From Saprospiraceae bacterium (GTDB lineage: Bacteria; Bacteroidota; Bacteroidia; Chitinophagales; Saprospiraceae), in NCBI GenBank assembly GCA_019694295.1, contig JAIBCG010000019.1, forward strand, positions 1 to 47,964: 47,964 nucleotides of DNA, read 5' to 3'. The notes beneath the pieces are model-generated. The model ran no database searches. It was not told the DNA's origin and worked only from the letters and a program-made list of their open reading frames with translations. Within the stretch, counting starts at the first letter, position 1, and each line of letters opens with the position of its first letter. Shown piece by piece: positions 25,382-34,342 of this stretch. Both the position numbers and the translations under genes were made by a program.

Positions 25382-28300
25382 TTACTCGATGATAATCATC
25401 TTTCTTACTGCTGAATCAGTGTCAGTGTCTAACTGGTAGTAAAGAACACCGGCTGCAGAGATTTCGCTTCTGTTGATAACTACGTTATTCATACCTTGAG
25501 CGAAGTCACCCTGGATAGTCTTAACAACTTTACCATCTACTGTGTAGATAGAAAGTGTAGCTTTTCCAGCTGCAGGTAAGATAAAGCTGATTGTTGTTGA
25601 TTCCTTGAATGGATTAGGATTGTTCTGAAGCAGTTCGAAGTTAGAAGCTGCAACAGTACCGTTGTTTGAGTTGAACTCAAGGGCAACATCCATTGTCTCT
25701 TCGTTGCTGTTGAATGCAACTGCAGGAGTCAAGCTTGAATTAACATTAATAGCTTTGCTCAATTTACCTGATTTAGTAGCTTTGAAAGTAACTGTAAACA
25801 TTGTTTCGTCAGCAGACAAAGTAGTAGCTGATTTACCGTTCCAGCTGGTAGTGATCTTTCCTCTCTCAAGGTTAGTCAAACCAAAGTTGTCAGCGCTGAT
25901 GTCAGCAGCCTTACCTTCAAGTCCAACGAATTCAAGAGCGTCAACATCGTAACCAATTGTGTACTGGTAGCCAAGTATATTAGTGAAGTCTTTAGCTGTA
26001 AAGTTCACTTTGTATTCCTGACCAGCAACTAGATTCTGATCTGCAACACCAAATGTAAGTGTACCACCATTTCTAACTTCGCTGCTAGCTGTAGCATTTG
26101 TTGGGTTAGCATCGTTTGTAACGTCACCAACTTTCACACCGATGAAGTTAGCATTAACACCTGATGCAAGGTTGTTGATAACCTTAACTTCAGGGAAGTT
26201 TTCTGCTTGCTCGTTACCAGTAGTGAAGCTGTATGATTTCTCAACGAATCTCCAAGAAGTGTTAGCAGGGAATTCATTAGTAATGTGTAGTATCAATTGT
26301 CTCAACTGTACAAGGTCACCTGTAGTGATCTTCTTATCCTTGTTGATGTCAGCAGCAATCTTCTTGTAACCAGAAGTCAACGCTTTCTTACCAAGGATGT
26401 GGTTAGTCATGTAAACAAGGTCAAGTGTGTTAACACCGTTAAGTGGGTTAACATTCTTCTCAGGAACGATAGTGTAAGACTGACCTGTAGGAAGAGTGAA
26501 GCTGAATTGACCGTTGTTGCTTGTAGTCTGATTTGAACCACCAGTTACAGCAATTAGGTTAACACCAGAAACCATCTTACCAGTTTCAGTTTCTACTGTA
26601 CCAGCTACTGCAGCAAATCCACCTGGACCACAAACGTTATCGTTGTCAGAGATCAAGATAGTAGTGTTACAGTAATCCCAGTTTCTCTCATCGTCAGAGA
26701 TAGTACCGTCGCCGTTTGCATCGTATCCACAGTCACCAGCCCATAGTTCAACAGGCTGAGAACCAAGTTCGTTACAGTCAAAAGTTACACTTGTAGCAGT
26801 AGGAGGAGTCTGGTGGTCAGATTCACCTGTCTTAACGATTCTGAATACTAGGTCTTCGTAAGCACAGCAGTTATCGAATGATGAACCAGCTTCGAAGTCA
26901 GTAGCCCAGATAGTAACAACCTTCTGTACTGGCATTGTAGGAGCTGACAAGAAGTGACATACCGGAGTAGGTTTCTTACAGTCTTTAACCCAGAAGATGT
27001 ATGAACAAGTAGTAAAGTTACCACAACCGTCAGCTATTGTCCAAGTGATTCTGTGACGACCGAAAGGAACAGTAGCATTGAAAGTCTGAGAGTTAACGTT
27101 AGCAGGGCTAACGATTTCGTAGTTACCATCGTTGAACAAGTCAACTTTGTAAGCGTAGTTAAGGTGTAGGCCAGCTGTATCACATCCGTCAGATGCTTTA
27201 CCAACTAGAGTAACGTTTTCTTCGCATGCACCGTAGCTGCAGATAGTAGTATCTTTACATTCAACAGTAGGCTTAGTTTTGTCGATAACTTTCACATACT
27301 GGATGTGCTCCCAGTAACCGTCACCATCATCTTCTGATGCAAGAACGTTGTAAGGGAATCCAGGGATAGTGTAGTTACACTGGTTGTGCCATGGAAGGTT
27401 AGGGAACCATTCTACAAGGTCATCATAAGTAAGTGGAAGACCACCGTTAGTCAACTGGTTATTGTTGATATCAAACTGACACCAGTCAATAACTTTCCAC
27501 TTAACGATGTACTTCTTACAAGCATCAGGAACAACTGTCAATTCGTGGATGATTGGCTCGATACCAACGCTTTCGCAGTCACCAGAGTGGATAGGACCAT
27601 TAGCCTTAACCCAGTCATTGATGTTGAATTCAGGTGATGACTTGTCACAGTTTACAGTGATGTCGCAAGGGAACTGAACTACAAGAGGAGTTTCATCTTC
27701 GAATGAAATTCTCTGGATACAGTTTCTTGAGTTTCCGAATGCATCTGTAGCTAACCATCTTCTTCTGATTACATTGTTGTAGCAAGGATCTGGCTGATCA
27801 AGATCAGTCCAAGTAACTGATACGCCACACTCTTGTGCGTTGTCTGTAACAACTGGCTTAAGAGCTGTAGGTAAACCCCAAGCAAAGTGTAGATCGATAC
27901 CGTTTACGAAACCACCTGCAAGAGGTGCAGTGTCATAAACCTGTAGAACCCAAGTAGAAGCCCAGTTGAACTTGTGTACTGAACCAGCAGGTACACTAAC
28001 GATGTCAGTACCGTTTTCTTTCAACAATTCAAGTGTGAATGGATCAACAACTTTGAAAATGTAGAAAGTACCAGTTTCCATCACGTTGATAGCACCACCT
28101 ATAGCAGATTCGTATTTCAATGTAATTCTATCACCAGTAGTCAAACCTAGATTGTTAAGTAGGTTGAAAATGTTGAAGTTGCTCATTCTGTTTGTAGTAG
28201 GGTCGATTTCGTTAGCATTTACTTCAGCAAACGCTTTAGAAACGTTGTTATTCAATGGATAACCGTTGAAAACTTTCAAGTGGTCAGCACCTGGTCTCAT

Positions 28301-31300
28301 TTGACCGATGTTGAACGTTTCACCAGTACCTGTTACAGTACCTTTGTTGTAAGCACCTAGAGTAGGAGTCTTAGAATCGATACAAACGAAGTTTGCAGGG
28401 ATCTTAGAACCAGCTTTGTATTGTGCATTGTAAGTACTGTTCCAGTATGCGATATCATAAGCCTGATCGTTAAATGTAGCAAGGATGTCTTGTCCGTAAC
28501 CAGCGCACTGGCCAGCAGTGAACAATGTTGACTTGTTACCATAAGGGTCAAACAATGTAACTTCCAACTGTCTTACCAATCCGTGTTTCATGTCAAGTGT
28601 TACGTCAACATCTTGGATCTTAGCTCCTTTAGGGAAGCCTTCAACTGTTAGAGGGAACTGATATTTGTGTGCATATACTTCAGAAATTGCAGATTTGATG
28701 TCGTTGTGTACAACTGTAGTGTCGATTTCAGTTGGAGTATAAGGCTGACCGCACCATACAGTGATGTCAGGAGGACAAGTGATCAAAGGACGAATCTTGT
28801 CTTCTACTGATACAGTACTCCAGCAGATGTTGAAGTTACCGTCAGCGTCTGTTACTCTTAATTCAACTGTTACATCCTGACCACCTTTTGCATCGCAGCA
28901 GTAGAAAGGAACTGTAGGTCCGAACGGAGTAGCGTCATTACCCTGGCACTTAGGATTGTCTAATCTTCTTGCAAGGAATGTGATGTTGCTACACTCATCA
29001 TAAGAACCATCATCGAATGATTCTGCAGTAACAAGTGTTACTGAGTCAGTCAAAGATACTTGGTGGTGTTTTTCGCAGATTGCAACCGGCTCAATAACAT
29101 CTTTCAATTGTTTAGTAACCGTACAAGTGCTTGAATTACCACAGTCGTCAGTAGCTGTATATGTAAATACATAGTTACCCAGTGGAAGATCCATCTTGAA
29201 GTATGAATCAGCACCCGGATCAGTAGCAGAGTAAACTTTACCTGTAGCGTCAACTGTAGATACTACAACATCAATGTTGTTGAAAGTAGAACAGTTGTCT
29301 GTCATAGGAACCCAAGGCAACAATACCTGAGCATAACAGCCCTGATATTTGTAGTCTTTCTTAAGTGACTTGATGATGATAGCATCAGGAGATGGACACT
29401 TGAAATCTGGGCCAACATTGTCCATAACTTTGATGATCTGATCGTATTTTCCGATAGTACCAGTACACCAGTCAACACATGTCCAAGATCTAACGATCTT
29501 GTAAGAGTTCTGGCAAACAGGGATTACAAGGTCAGTGTAAGAACACTGTACGTTACAACCGTCACCTTTAGGGAAACCGCCAACGTCTGTACCAGGGTAT
29601 GCTTCTGTACATGCTACAGTAAGGTCTGCAGGAGGTACGATATCAGGAATTGAAGTTTTCAATACACAGATGTAAGAAACACACTGTGTCTTGTTGCCAC
29701 GACAGTCAACGCCTGTCCATGTTCTTTCAATTCTTGTGTAACAATCGTTTGTACAGCTATTTGTATAAAGTACTTTGTCTGAGTAAGTCATATTTACAGC
29801 ACAGCAAGATTCTTCAACAACTGGAGCACAAGGGATAGCACCTGCAGCTTTGAAGTTCAACACTGCTTTAGTAATAGAACCAGCAGGAATACCACTAGCA
29901 CTGATAGTTACGTTCAATGTCCAAGTACCATTAAGGTCAGAACCATCGTTAACTGATGCAAGAACATCAATTGGAAGGTGGCTGCCTTGGAAGTTAGCAC
30001 CTGAACAGTCAAGGTTTGTAGGGTCAAGTTTTGGACCAACTGAAGAATCGTCGAATACTACATCTTCTGAACCGGCAAGGTTACAACCAAATGGTGCAGG
30101 ACCTGAGTTATCCTGTAGTTTTACAGAGATACCGTTAGGTGCAGTGATAGTAGCTTCTACAAGACCCAACCACTGGTGGTCAATACCAAGAGCCACGTCA
30201 AGGTCAAAACCAGCGATAGGCTGACCATTAACCGGTAGTGGAAGACCTTTAACTTCGATAGGAATATCAACCGGACCAACTGCACCTGTAGCTACAGGTA
30301 GGTTAGCAGGAGAATATCCTTTGCTGAAGTCAAATACACTACAAGGGTCTAGACTTGTACCACAAGGAACTGTGATATCAGAACAAGTGAATTTAGGCGG
30401 GAATTTACATTCGATGATTATTTTACCCCAACAAGAGTTACCTGTTGCAGGATCAATAACTTTAACTGTAAGTTCTTTGTCTATGTATGCGCCTGTAACC
30501 TTAGGGCTACCAGGAATCAATTTACCATTATCGTAAACTTCTACAACGTATTCATCATAACATCCGTAAGGACCACCTTCAAGGATATCATCTGCACCGA
30601 TGATAGCTGTACCTGTACCATCAAGAGATACCTGTACTAGGTCGTTACACTTAAGATCTTTAACTGCATTAGGGTATTCCATAACCATAACAGAGAAGTT
30701 ACAGTTAGCAGCATTACCGTTGATGTCAGTAGCAGTATATGAGAAGTTATGCTGGCCAATAGGCAACAAATACTTTCCATTAGGTAGTGGAGCAGGAGTA
30801 CCAGGATTAGCAGTGATAGACTGAGTAGTACACATAGGGTCATTCAAACAGATTTCCTGAGAGATTAACTGATAAGTAGCACCTCCGTCATGAGTATAAC
30901 CAGGGAAATTCTGCTGGAATGCAAAAGCACCCAATGCACCACCAATGAGTGAAAGCTCACCACCAGCACTAGTATATGTAAAGTTACCTAGTTTAGCACC
31001 AAGGTACGGAGTAGTAAGAAGTGCACCCATTTCAACATGTACACCGATAGTTTGACCAGGAGCAAGTTCCATAGCACCAGCAGGGATAGGAACGATCTGC
31101 TTAGCAGTGTCGCACACATCCTGAGCAGTCAAAGTAGCTGTAGCTACAGGAGTATTACCCCAAGCAGCAGCGGTAGCCGGAGCACCTACATAAGTAGTGT
31201 TACCAGCACCAGCTCTTCTATAGACTTTTACTGGTCTTGTAGCAGGATAGAAACCATCAGCATTAAGGTTAACCTCAATACCTGTGATTCTCATCGTCTT

Positions 31301-32179
31301 AGTAGAGTTGTTTCTCAAGTTGAAGAACGTACCACCTTGACGGTATGTAGTCTGACAACCTGAATCAAGATCACCTGTAGAGCAAGCAAAACCTGCGCAA
31401 GAAGTAGCACAGATGTTGAATGCCAAAGCCTTGTCACAGTCTCCCGGATCAAGAACGATAGTCTGATTAGTAGGACAAGACAAGAAAGTAGGAAGAGCAG
31501 TACAGTTAACAGCAAATGATTGCTGAGAGCAGCCTACTTTTACAGTAATAATGTGAAGACCAGCCGGGTAAGTACCATTGATATTACCTGAAGCCAGACC
31601 CGGAACTGTAGCAGGAGTTGCAGAGTTAGAACAAATAGTAGCTGTAACAGCACCACAACCAGAAGTTATAGGAGCCACACCACTAAGTGTTGCAGTACAT
31701 GCAGGCAATGCAGCATTCAGGGTGTAGTTTTGAACACCTTTGAATTTGAATGTATCACATGATGCAGGGATAAGACCTGAAGCAAGCAAAGTAGGGCCTG
31801 CACCAGCTAGTGTAACATTTTGGAAGAAAGTAGTACCACAAGCGGTAAACGTAGCTGCAGCACCGTTCCATCCGTCACCGTATGTATCAGTTCCGAAGAA
31901 GTTGTAAGCACCACCTGCAGGGTTCAATGTAACGTTAGTAGTAGTACCACCACCGTTAGAAGCAACATTGATAGGAGTCAGGATACCTGCACCGTTCAGT
32001 TGGAAACCAACCTCACTGGCGTAAGAACCTGCCGTTACAACCAATGTTGCAGGAAGTTGAGTTACAGCTGTCGGGTACGGGCCCGCAGGAGCCGGACACT
32101 GGGCATTGGCAACGCCCCATCCGAGGAATGCCATGCAAAGCAATGACCACACTCTCAGTGTAAAATTCATTTTTTTCAT
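25382..32179 (-). CDS. giant multidomain T9SS-exported protein (P-like, HYR-like, dockerin, cohesin-like, type A sorting domain)
   Basis: A 2265-residue secreted protein, by far the largest here. The signal peptide ends GWGVANA before QCPAPAG. A long cysteine-rich mosaic follows with repeated HYR-like segments (YTATDINGNAANCNFSV, FTYTATDDCGNSSTCTV, WTIADGCGNFTTCSY). P/Homo-B-like beta domains lie at about 635-775 and 1175-1435. A carboxypeptidase-regulatory-like fold is at about 1860, and a two-repeat dockerin at about 1925-1965 (NPLNGVNTLDLV and DINKDKKITTGDL, with calcium-loop spacing). A cohesin-like beta domain is at about 2040-2175. The type A sorting domain is at 2180-2265, beginning LLQNNPNPF. 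It is probably anchored on or released from the cell surface after T9SS export; an adhesin or matrix role is inference. It is cotranscribed with the small secreted protein 74 nt upstream. ATG at 32170 is an alternative start. Confidence 0.92.
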   Translation of the reverse strand: MKKMNFTLRVWSLLCMAFLGWGVANAQCPAPAGPYPTAVTQLPATLVVTAGSYASEVGFQLNGAGILTPINVASNGGGTTTNVTLNPAGGAYNFFGTDTYGDGWNGAAATFTACGTTFFQNVTLAGAGPTLLASGLIPASCDTFKFKGVQNYTLNAALPACTATLSGVAPITSGCGAVTATICSNSATPATVPGLASGNINGTYPAGLHIITVKVGCSQQSFAVNCTALPTFLSCPTNQTIVLDPGDCDKALAFNICATSCAGFACSTGDLDSGCQTTYRQGGTFFNLRNNSTKTMRITGIEVNLNADGFYPATRPVKVYRRAGAGNTTYVGAPATAAAWGNTPVATATLTAQDVCDTAKQIVPIPAGAMELAPGQTIGVHVEMGALLTTPYLGAKLGNFTYTSAGGELSLIGGALGAFAFQQNFPGYTHDGGATYQLISQEICLNDPMCTTQSITANPGTPAPLPNGKYLLPIGQHNFSYTATDINGNAANCNFSVMVMEYPNAVKDLKCNDLVQVSLDGTGTAIIGADDILEGGPYGCYDEYVVEVYDNGKLIPGSPKVTGAYIDKELTVKVIDPATGNSCWGKIIIECKFPPKFTCSDITVPCGTSLDPCSVFDFSKGYSPANLPVATGAVGPVDIPIEVKGLPLPVNGQPIAGFDLDVALGIDHQWLGLVEATITAPNGISVKLQDNSGPAPFGCNLAGSEDVVFDDSSVGPKLDPTNLDCSGANFQGSHLPIDVLASVNDGSDLNGTWTLNVTISASGIPAGSITKAVLNFKAAGAIPCAPVVEESCCAVNMTYSDKVLYTNSCTNDCYTRIERTWTGVDCRGNKTQCVSYICVLKTSIPDIVPPADLTVACTEAYPGTDVGGFPKGDGCNVQCSYTDLVIPVCQNSYKIVRSWTCVDWCTGTIGKYDQIIKVMDNVGPDFKCPSPDAIIIKSLKKDYKYQGCYAQVLLPWVPMTDNCSTFNNIDVVVSTVDATGKVYSATDPGADSYFKMDLPLGNYVFTYTATDDCGNSSTCTVTKQLKDVIEPVAICEKHHQVSLTDSVTLVTAESFDDGSYDECSNITFLARRLDNPKCQGNDATPFGPTVPFYCCDAKGGQDVTVELRVTDADGNFNICWSTVSVEDKIRPLITCPPDITVWCGQPYTPTEIDTTVVHNDIKSAISEVYAHKYQFPLTVEGFPKGAKIQDVDVTLDMKHGLVRQLEVTLFDPYGNKSTLFTAGQCAGYGQDILATFNDQAYDIAYWNSTYNAQYKAGSKIPANFVCIDSKTPTLGAYNKGTVTGTGETFNIGQMRPGADHLKVFNGYPLNNNVSKAFAEVNANEIDPTTNRMSNFNIFNLLNNLGLTTGDRITLKYESAIGGAINVMETGTFYIFKVVDPFTLELLKENGTDIVSVPAGSVHKFNWASTWVLQVYDTAPLAGGFVNGIDLHFAWGLPTALKPVVTDNAQECGVSVTWTDLDQPDPCYNNVIRRRWLATDAFGNSRNCIQRISFEDETPLVVQFPCDITVNCDKSSPEFNINDWVKANGPIHSGDCESVGIEPIIHELTVVPDACKKYIVKWKVIDWCQFDINNNQLTNGGLPLTYDDLVEWFPNLPWHNQCNYTIPGFPYNVLASEDDGDGYWEHIQYVKVIDKTKPTVECKDTTICSYGACEENVTLVGKASDGCDTAGLHLNYAYKVDLFNDGNYEIVSPANVNSQTFNATVPFGRHRITWTIADGCGNFTTCSYIFWVKDCKKPTPVCHFLSAPTMPVQKVVTIWATDFEAGSSFDNCCAYEDLVFRIVKTGESDHQTPPTATSVTFDCNELGSQPVELWAGDCGYDANGDGTISDDERNWDYCNTTILISDNDNVCGPGGFAAVAGTVETETGKMVSGVNLIAVTGGSNQTTSNNGQFSFTLPTGQSYTIVPEKNVNPLNGVNTLDLVYMTNHILGKKALTSGYKKIAADINKDKKITTGDLVQLRQLILHITNEFPANTSWRFVEKSYSFTTGNEQAENFPEVKVINNLASGVNANFIGVKVGDVTNDANPTNATASSEVRNGGTLTFGVADQNLVAGQEYKVNFTAKDFTNILGYQYTIGYDVDALEFVGLEGKAADISADNFGLTNLERGKITTSWNGKSATTLSADETMFTVTFKATKSGKLSKAINVNSSLTPAVAFNSNEETMDVALEFNSNNGTVAASNFELLQNNPNPFKESTTISFILPAAGKATLSIYTVDGKVVKTIQGDFAQGMNNVVINRSEISAAGVLYYQLDTDTDSAVRKMIIIE

Positions 32180-32253
32180 GAGATTAAAAATTTTGGTTAA
32201 AGTTTTTAATAAAAGTTCTTGTGAAAGTTGTTTTTACCTTTTAGATCAAGTAA

Positions 32254-32679
32254 TTACTTTTTCACAAGTTGGCGTGCCGTTTCAATTGCACCTTCTACAT
32301 TCACACCTTCAAGTGCAGTAGGATCTACTGCATTGTAGTGATTGTAAATTTGTGCAGCTTTAGCTACACCGTCCTTGTCAGCTTGTTCAGTGGTAGCACC
32401 GTTCTCAAGAGAAGCGAGTGTTGCACTCCAGTAGTTGGCCTTAAGGATGTAAGCCATATCCGGATTGGTGTTGGCATTACCCTTAAGTTCTTCTACCTTA
32501 GCTTTCAGGTCAAATTTTGCAACTGCAGGCTCCTTTAGTGTACCCGACTTGGTAAAAGATGCTGTTTTAGATGCTACTGACTGTGCAGACATAGAGCCTG
32601 ACAGAAGCATACAGCCAAAAAGCATTACCAAACCTAACACAAACTTGCGAGCAGTAGCTCCGAAATTCGTCTGTTTCAT
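32254..32679 (-). CDS. small secreted helical protein of unknown family
   Basis: I do not recognise this protein. From ATG 32679 it has 141 residues; the frame stays open up to 32733, but 32679 gives a proper signal peptide (KFVLGLVMLFGCMLLSGSMSAQ) and is preceded by the same leader motif as the next gene. The mature part of about 110 residues has no cysteine, looks alpha-helical (KAKVEELKGN, AYILKANYWSATLASLE, IETARQLVKK) and is rich in Ala, Lys and Glu. It has no sorting domain, so it should stay in the periplasm or leave by another route. It is the first gene of a two-gene unit with the giant T9SS protein and lies behind an unusually long structured leader. A chaperone, partner or regulator of the giant protein is a guess from position only. 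Confidence 0.8.
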   Translation of the reverse strand: MKQTNFGATARKFVLGLVMLFGCMLLSGSMSAQSVASKTASFTKSGTLKEPAVAKFDLKAKVEELKGNANTNPDMAYILKANYWSATLASLENGATTEQADKDGVAKAAQIYNHYNAVDPTALEGVNVEGAIETARQLVKK

Positions 32680-33117
32680 AAGATTAATAATTTGGTTAAA
32701 AAATAAGTTAAAAAATCCGTTCCATTGCGACAAACGTATCCTGTGACAAAAGGCTTGCGCCTAAGTCGGTTTTTGGATCGGTCTGTCTTTTATTCGCAAG
32801 GAGTATTCTCAGGTGAGTCTCGGAGGAAAAGCCGGGTGGCTGTTCCGGGTGAGGTGATAGTTCATGAGATACTACTTGACTTGCATGCTGGTTGGGCATA
32901 GAGCTTCACCGGCACAGTTTTTTTCTTTCTTAGGTACCTTATGGCATTACCATTAAGGATTTCGGTTAATGGATTCTCTCCCGTATAAGACCTTACATAG
33001 TGAGTTCATCAAATGATGAGAGTGAGTGGGGAGAAGTATTTCGGTTAGAGGGTTTTTTTACGGTTTAAGGGACACTTCTCTTTGTGAACTCCGGTCTTAT
33101 TCAAATATTTTCAATAT
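32680..33117 (-). ncRNA. long structured 5' leader (candidate regulatory RNA)
   Basis: About 440 nt lie between a consensus promoter (33124-33155) and the small secreted gene, with no convincing ORF. On the minus strand, 33099-33085 can pair with 33008-32986 in two 7-bp helices. Inside this lies another 7-bp helix (33080-33074 with 33037-33031). A 7-bp hairpin with a 9-nt loop is at 32972-32950. The hairpin at 33019-33006 would compete with the long-range helix. AACCGAAAT occurs twice (within the multiloop and in the 32.96-kb hairpin loop). The promoter-distal half, 32740-32900, is richer in G/C than its surroundings and ends in a GNRA-capped AGGC/GCCT hairpin. It does not match any riboswitch class I can recall. 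Confidence 0.45.
32731..32738 (-). promoter_or_regulatory. possible proximal -7 box of the small secreted gene
   Basis: TACGTTTG on the minus strand matches TAnnTTTG and would give a leader of about 45 nt. There is no TTG at proper spacing, so it is weaker than the two distal promoters. If used, it would make the structured region a separate RNA and not a leader. Confidence 0.3.
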
Positions 33118-33123
33118 ATCACG

Positions 33124-33155
33124 CAAAGGTAAAATAAATATACGTTCTATGCAAA
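33124..33155 (-). promoter_or_regulatory. promoter P1 of the structured leader
   Basis: On the minus strand: TTTTGC, a 20-nt spacer and TACCTTTG (33131-33124). The match to the Bacteroidota consensus is full; transcription should start near 33117. Confidence 0.75.
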
Positions 33156-33408
33156 ATTTATTTCAGATAAATTTTCATGATGCCGTAGTATGTCAATGGT
33201 ACAATGATTAGGTAATAATATAAGTTCGTAAATACTGGAACAAAGATCGTATGTATAACCTGAGTGTTATTTAGGAATTTATGGTTCGCATGGTGATAAG
33301 TCTGAAGCGGTATGCGTGAGTGAGGATGCGGTAATGCAAATGCGGTGTAAGTTCTGTCAGTATTTTCAAAAAAATGTTTCTAATGTTTGCTTTCATATAA
33401 TTACAGGA

Positions 33409-33439
33409 CAAAGGTAAGTTGATATTTAATAAACTGCAA
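33409..33439 (-). promoter_or_regulatory. promoter P2, upstream of P1
   Basis: On the minus strand: TTGC, a 20-nt spacer and TACCTTTG (33416-33409). The -7 box and spacing are identical to those of P1, 285 nt further upstream. Transcription should start near 33402. Confidence 0.7.
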
Positions 33440-33550
33440 TATCCTTCCAAAAATTTTCTGATATTTTTTTTATTACAATATCTGTTTATTGCAAATCAAA
33501 TGCCAAGTTTGGTTTGGTTTAAACATTTTATTGAATTTATTTTTCAACTT

Positions 33551-34318
33551 TCAATCAAGAAATGTAAGACAGATCTGAAGAAATGCTTCCGGGTTATCTG
33601 CATGGAGCCAATGTCCAGCACCTTCAATGGAACTAAATGTGGCATTAGGGAAAAAGCTTCTTATTCCGGCACGGTCATCATCTTTAATATACTCGCTTCG
33701 GCTACCTTTTACAAAAAGTGTTGGTTTATCAAAAATTAATGATTCGTGAAACCCTTTCATTATATTAACATAATTGGCAATAATGGCAGGCAGGTTCATT
33801 TTCCAGTGATAATGTCCTTCTTTGTCACGAGTCAAATTTTTCATTAAAAACAAGACCACATCTTTATTCTGCAAACGGACTTCCAGGAAATCTTGTGCTT
33901 GCCTACGTTCTGTCAGTTGGTTAAGATTTACAGAAGACAGTGCATCAAATATATGTAGATGACCCGGAGGATAATCTTTAACGCCAATATCGGCCACGAG
34001 CAGGCGATCAACGAGGTCGGGTTCGTGCAATGCAAGATACATGGCTACCTTACCGCCCATACTATGCCCAATAACCGAGGCCGACTGAATCCAATTGTCG
34101 GACATAAAACGCATGACATCTTGTGCCATGAGTTCATAGTTAAAATCGTGTGAGTGAAATGAACGGCCATGATTGCGCAAATCGAGCAGGCACACGGTAT
34201 AATGTTCGGCCAAGTTGGCTGCAATACTGTGCCAGTTATCAGATGTGCCTAAGAGACCGTGCAGAATAATGACCGGAGGGCCCTGGCCTGTAATTTTTGA
34301 ATAAAGCTGTTGAGACAT
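33551..34318 (-). CDS. alpha/beta hydrolase, YbfF-like esterase
   Basis: A 255-residue alpha/beta-hydrolase. It has the oxyanion HGLLGTSDNWH near 20, LLDLRNHGRSF, nucleophile elbow GHSMGGKVAMY (Ser at about 95), and the catalytic histidine in GAGHWLHADNPEAF near the C-terminus; the acidic residue is probably in the DIGVKDYP or KGSRSEYI region. HGLLGSxxNW and RNHGxS are typical of the YbfF/ABHD11 group of esterases. It is the last gene of sucA-aat-flavoprotein-hydrolase, 24 nt after the flavoprotein. Substrate unknown. Confidence 0.9.
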   Translation of the reverse strand: MSQQLYSKITGQGPPVIILHGLLGTSDNWHSIAANLAEHYTVCLLDLRNHGRSFHSHDFNYELMAQDVMRFMSDNWIQSASVIGHSMGGKVAMYLALHEPDLVDRLLVADIGVKDYPPGHLHIFDALSSVNLNQLTERRQAQDFLEVRLQNKDVVLFLMKNLTRDKEGHYHWKMNLPAIIANYVNIMKGFHESLIFDKPTLFVKGSRSEYIKDDDRAGIRSFFPNATFSSIEGAGHWLHADNPEAFLQICLTFLD

Positions 34319-34342
34319 ATTTGCAAAAATAGTATAATCTTA

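Larger units (their letters stand above)
33118..33550. other. gene-free stretch upstream of the structured leader
   Basis: No recognisable gene. It holds two consensus minus-strand promoters about 285 nt apart and, between them, an unrecognised 41-codon frame (33396-33271, minus strand). The sequence between 33417 and 33550 also forms the 3' flank of the alpha/beta-hydrolase gene, and I see no clear terminator there. Confidence 0.5.

Noticed and set aside
32815..32845. GGAGGAAAAGCC on the plus strand, recalling the RNase P RNA conserved region I
   Set aside because: The core GGAAAGUCC is not intact, and the other universally conserved RNase P segments are absent nearby.
32708..32899. 63-codon open frame on the minus strand in the structured leader
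   Set aside because: No recognisable domain and no signal peptide. It runs through the leader and ends just before the start motif of the real gene, so it is more likely leader RNA than protein.
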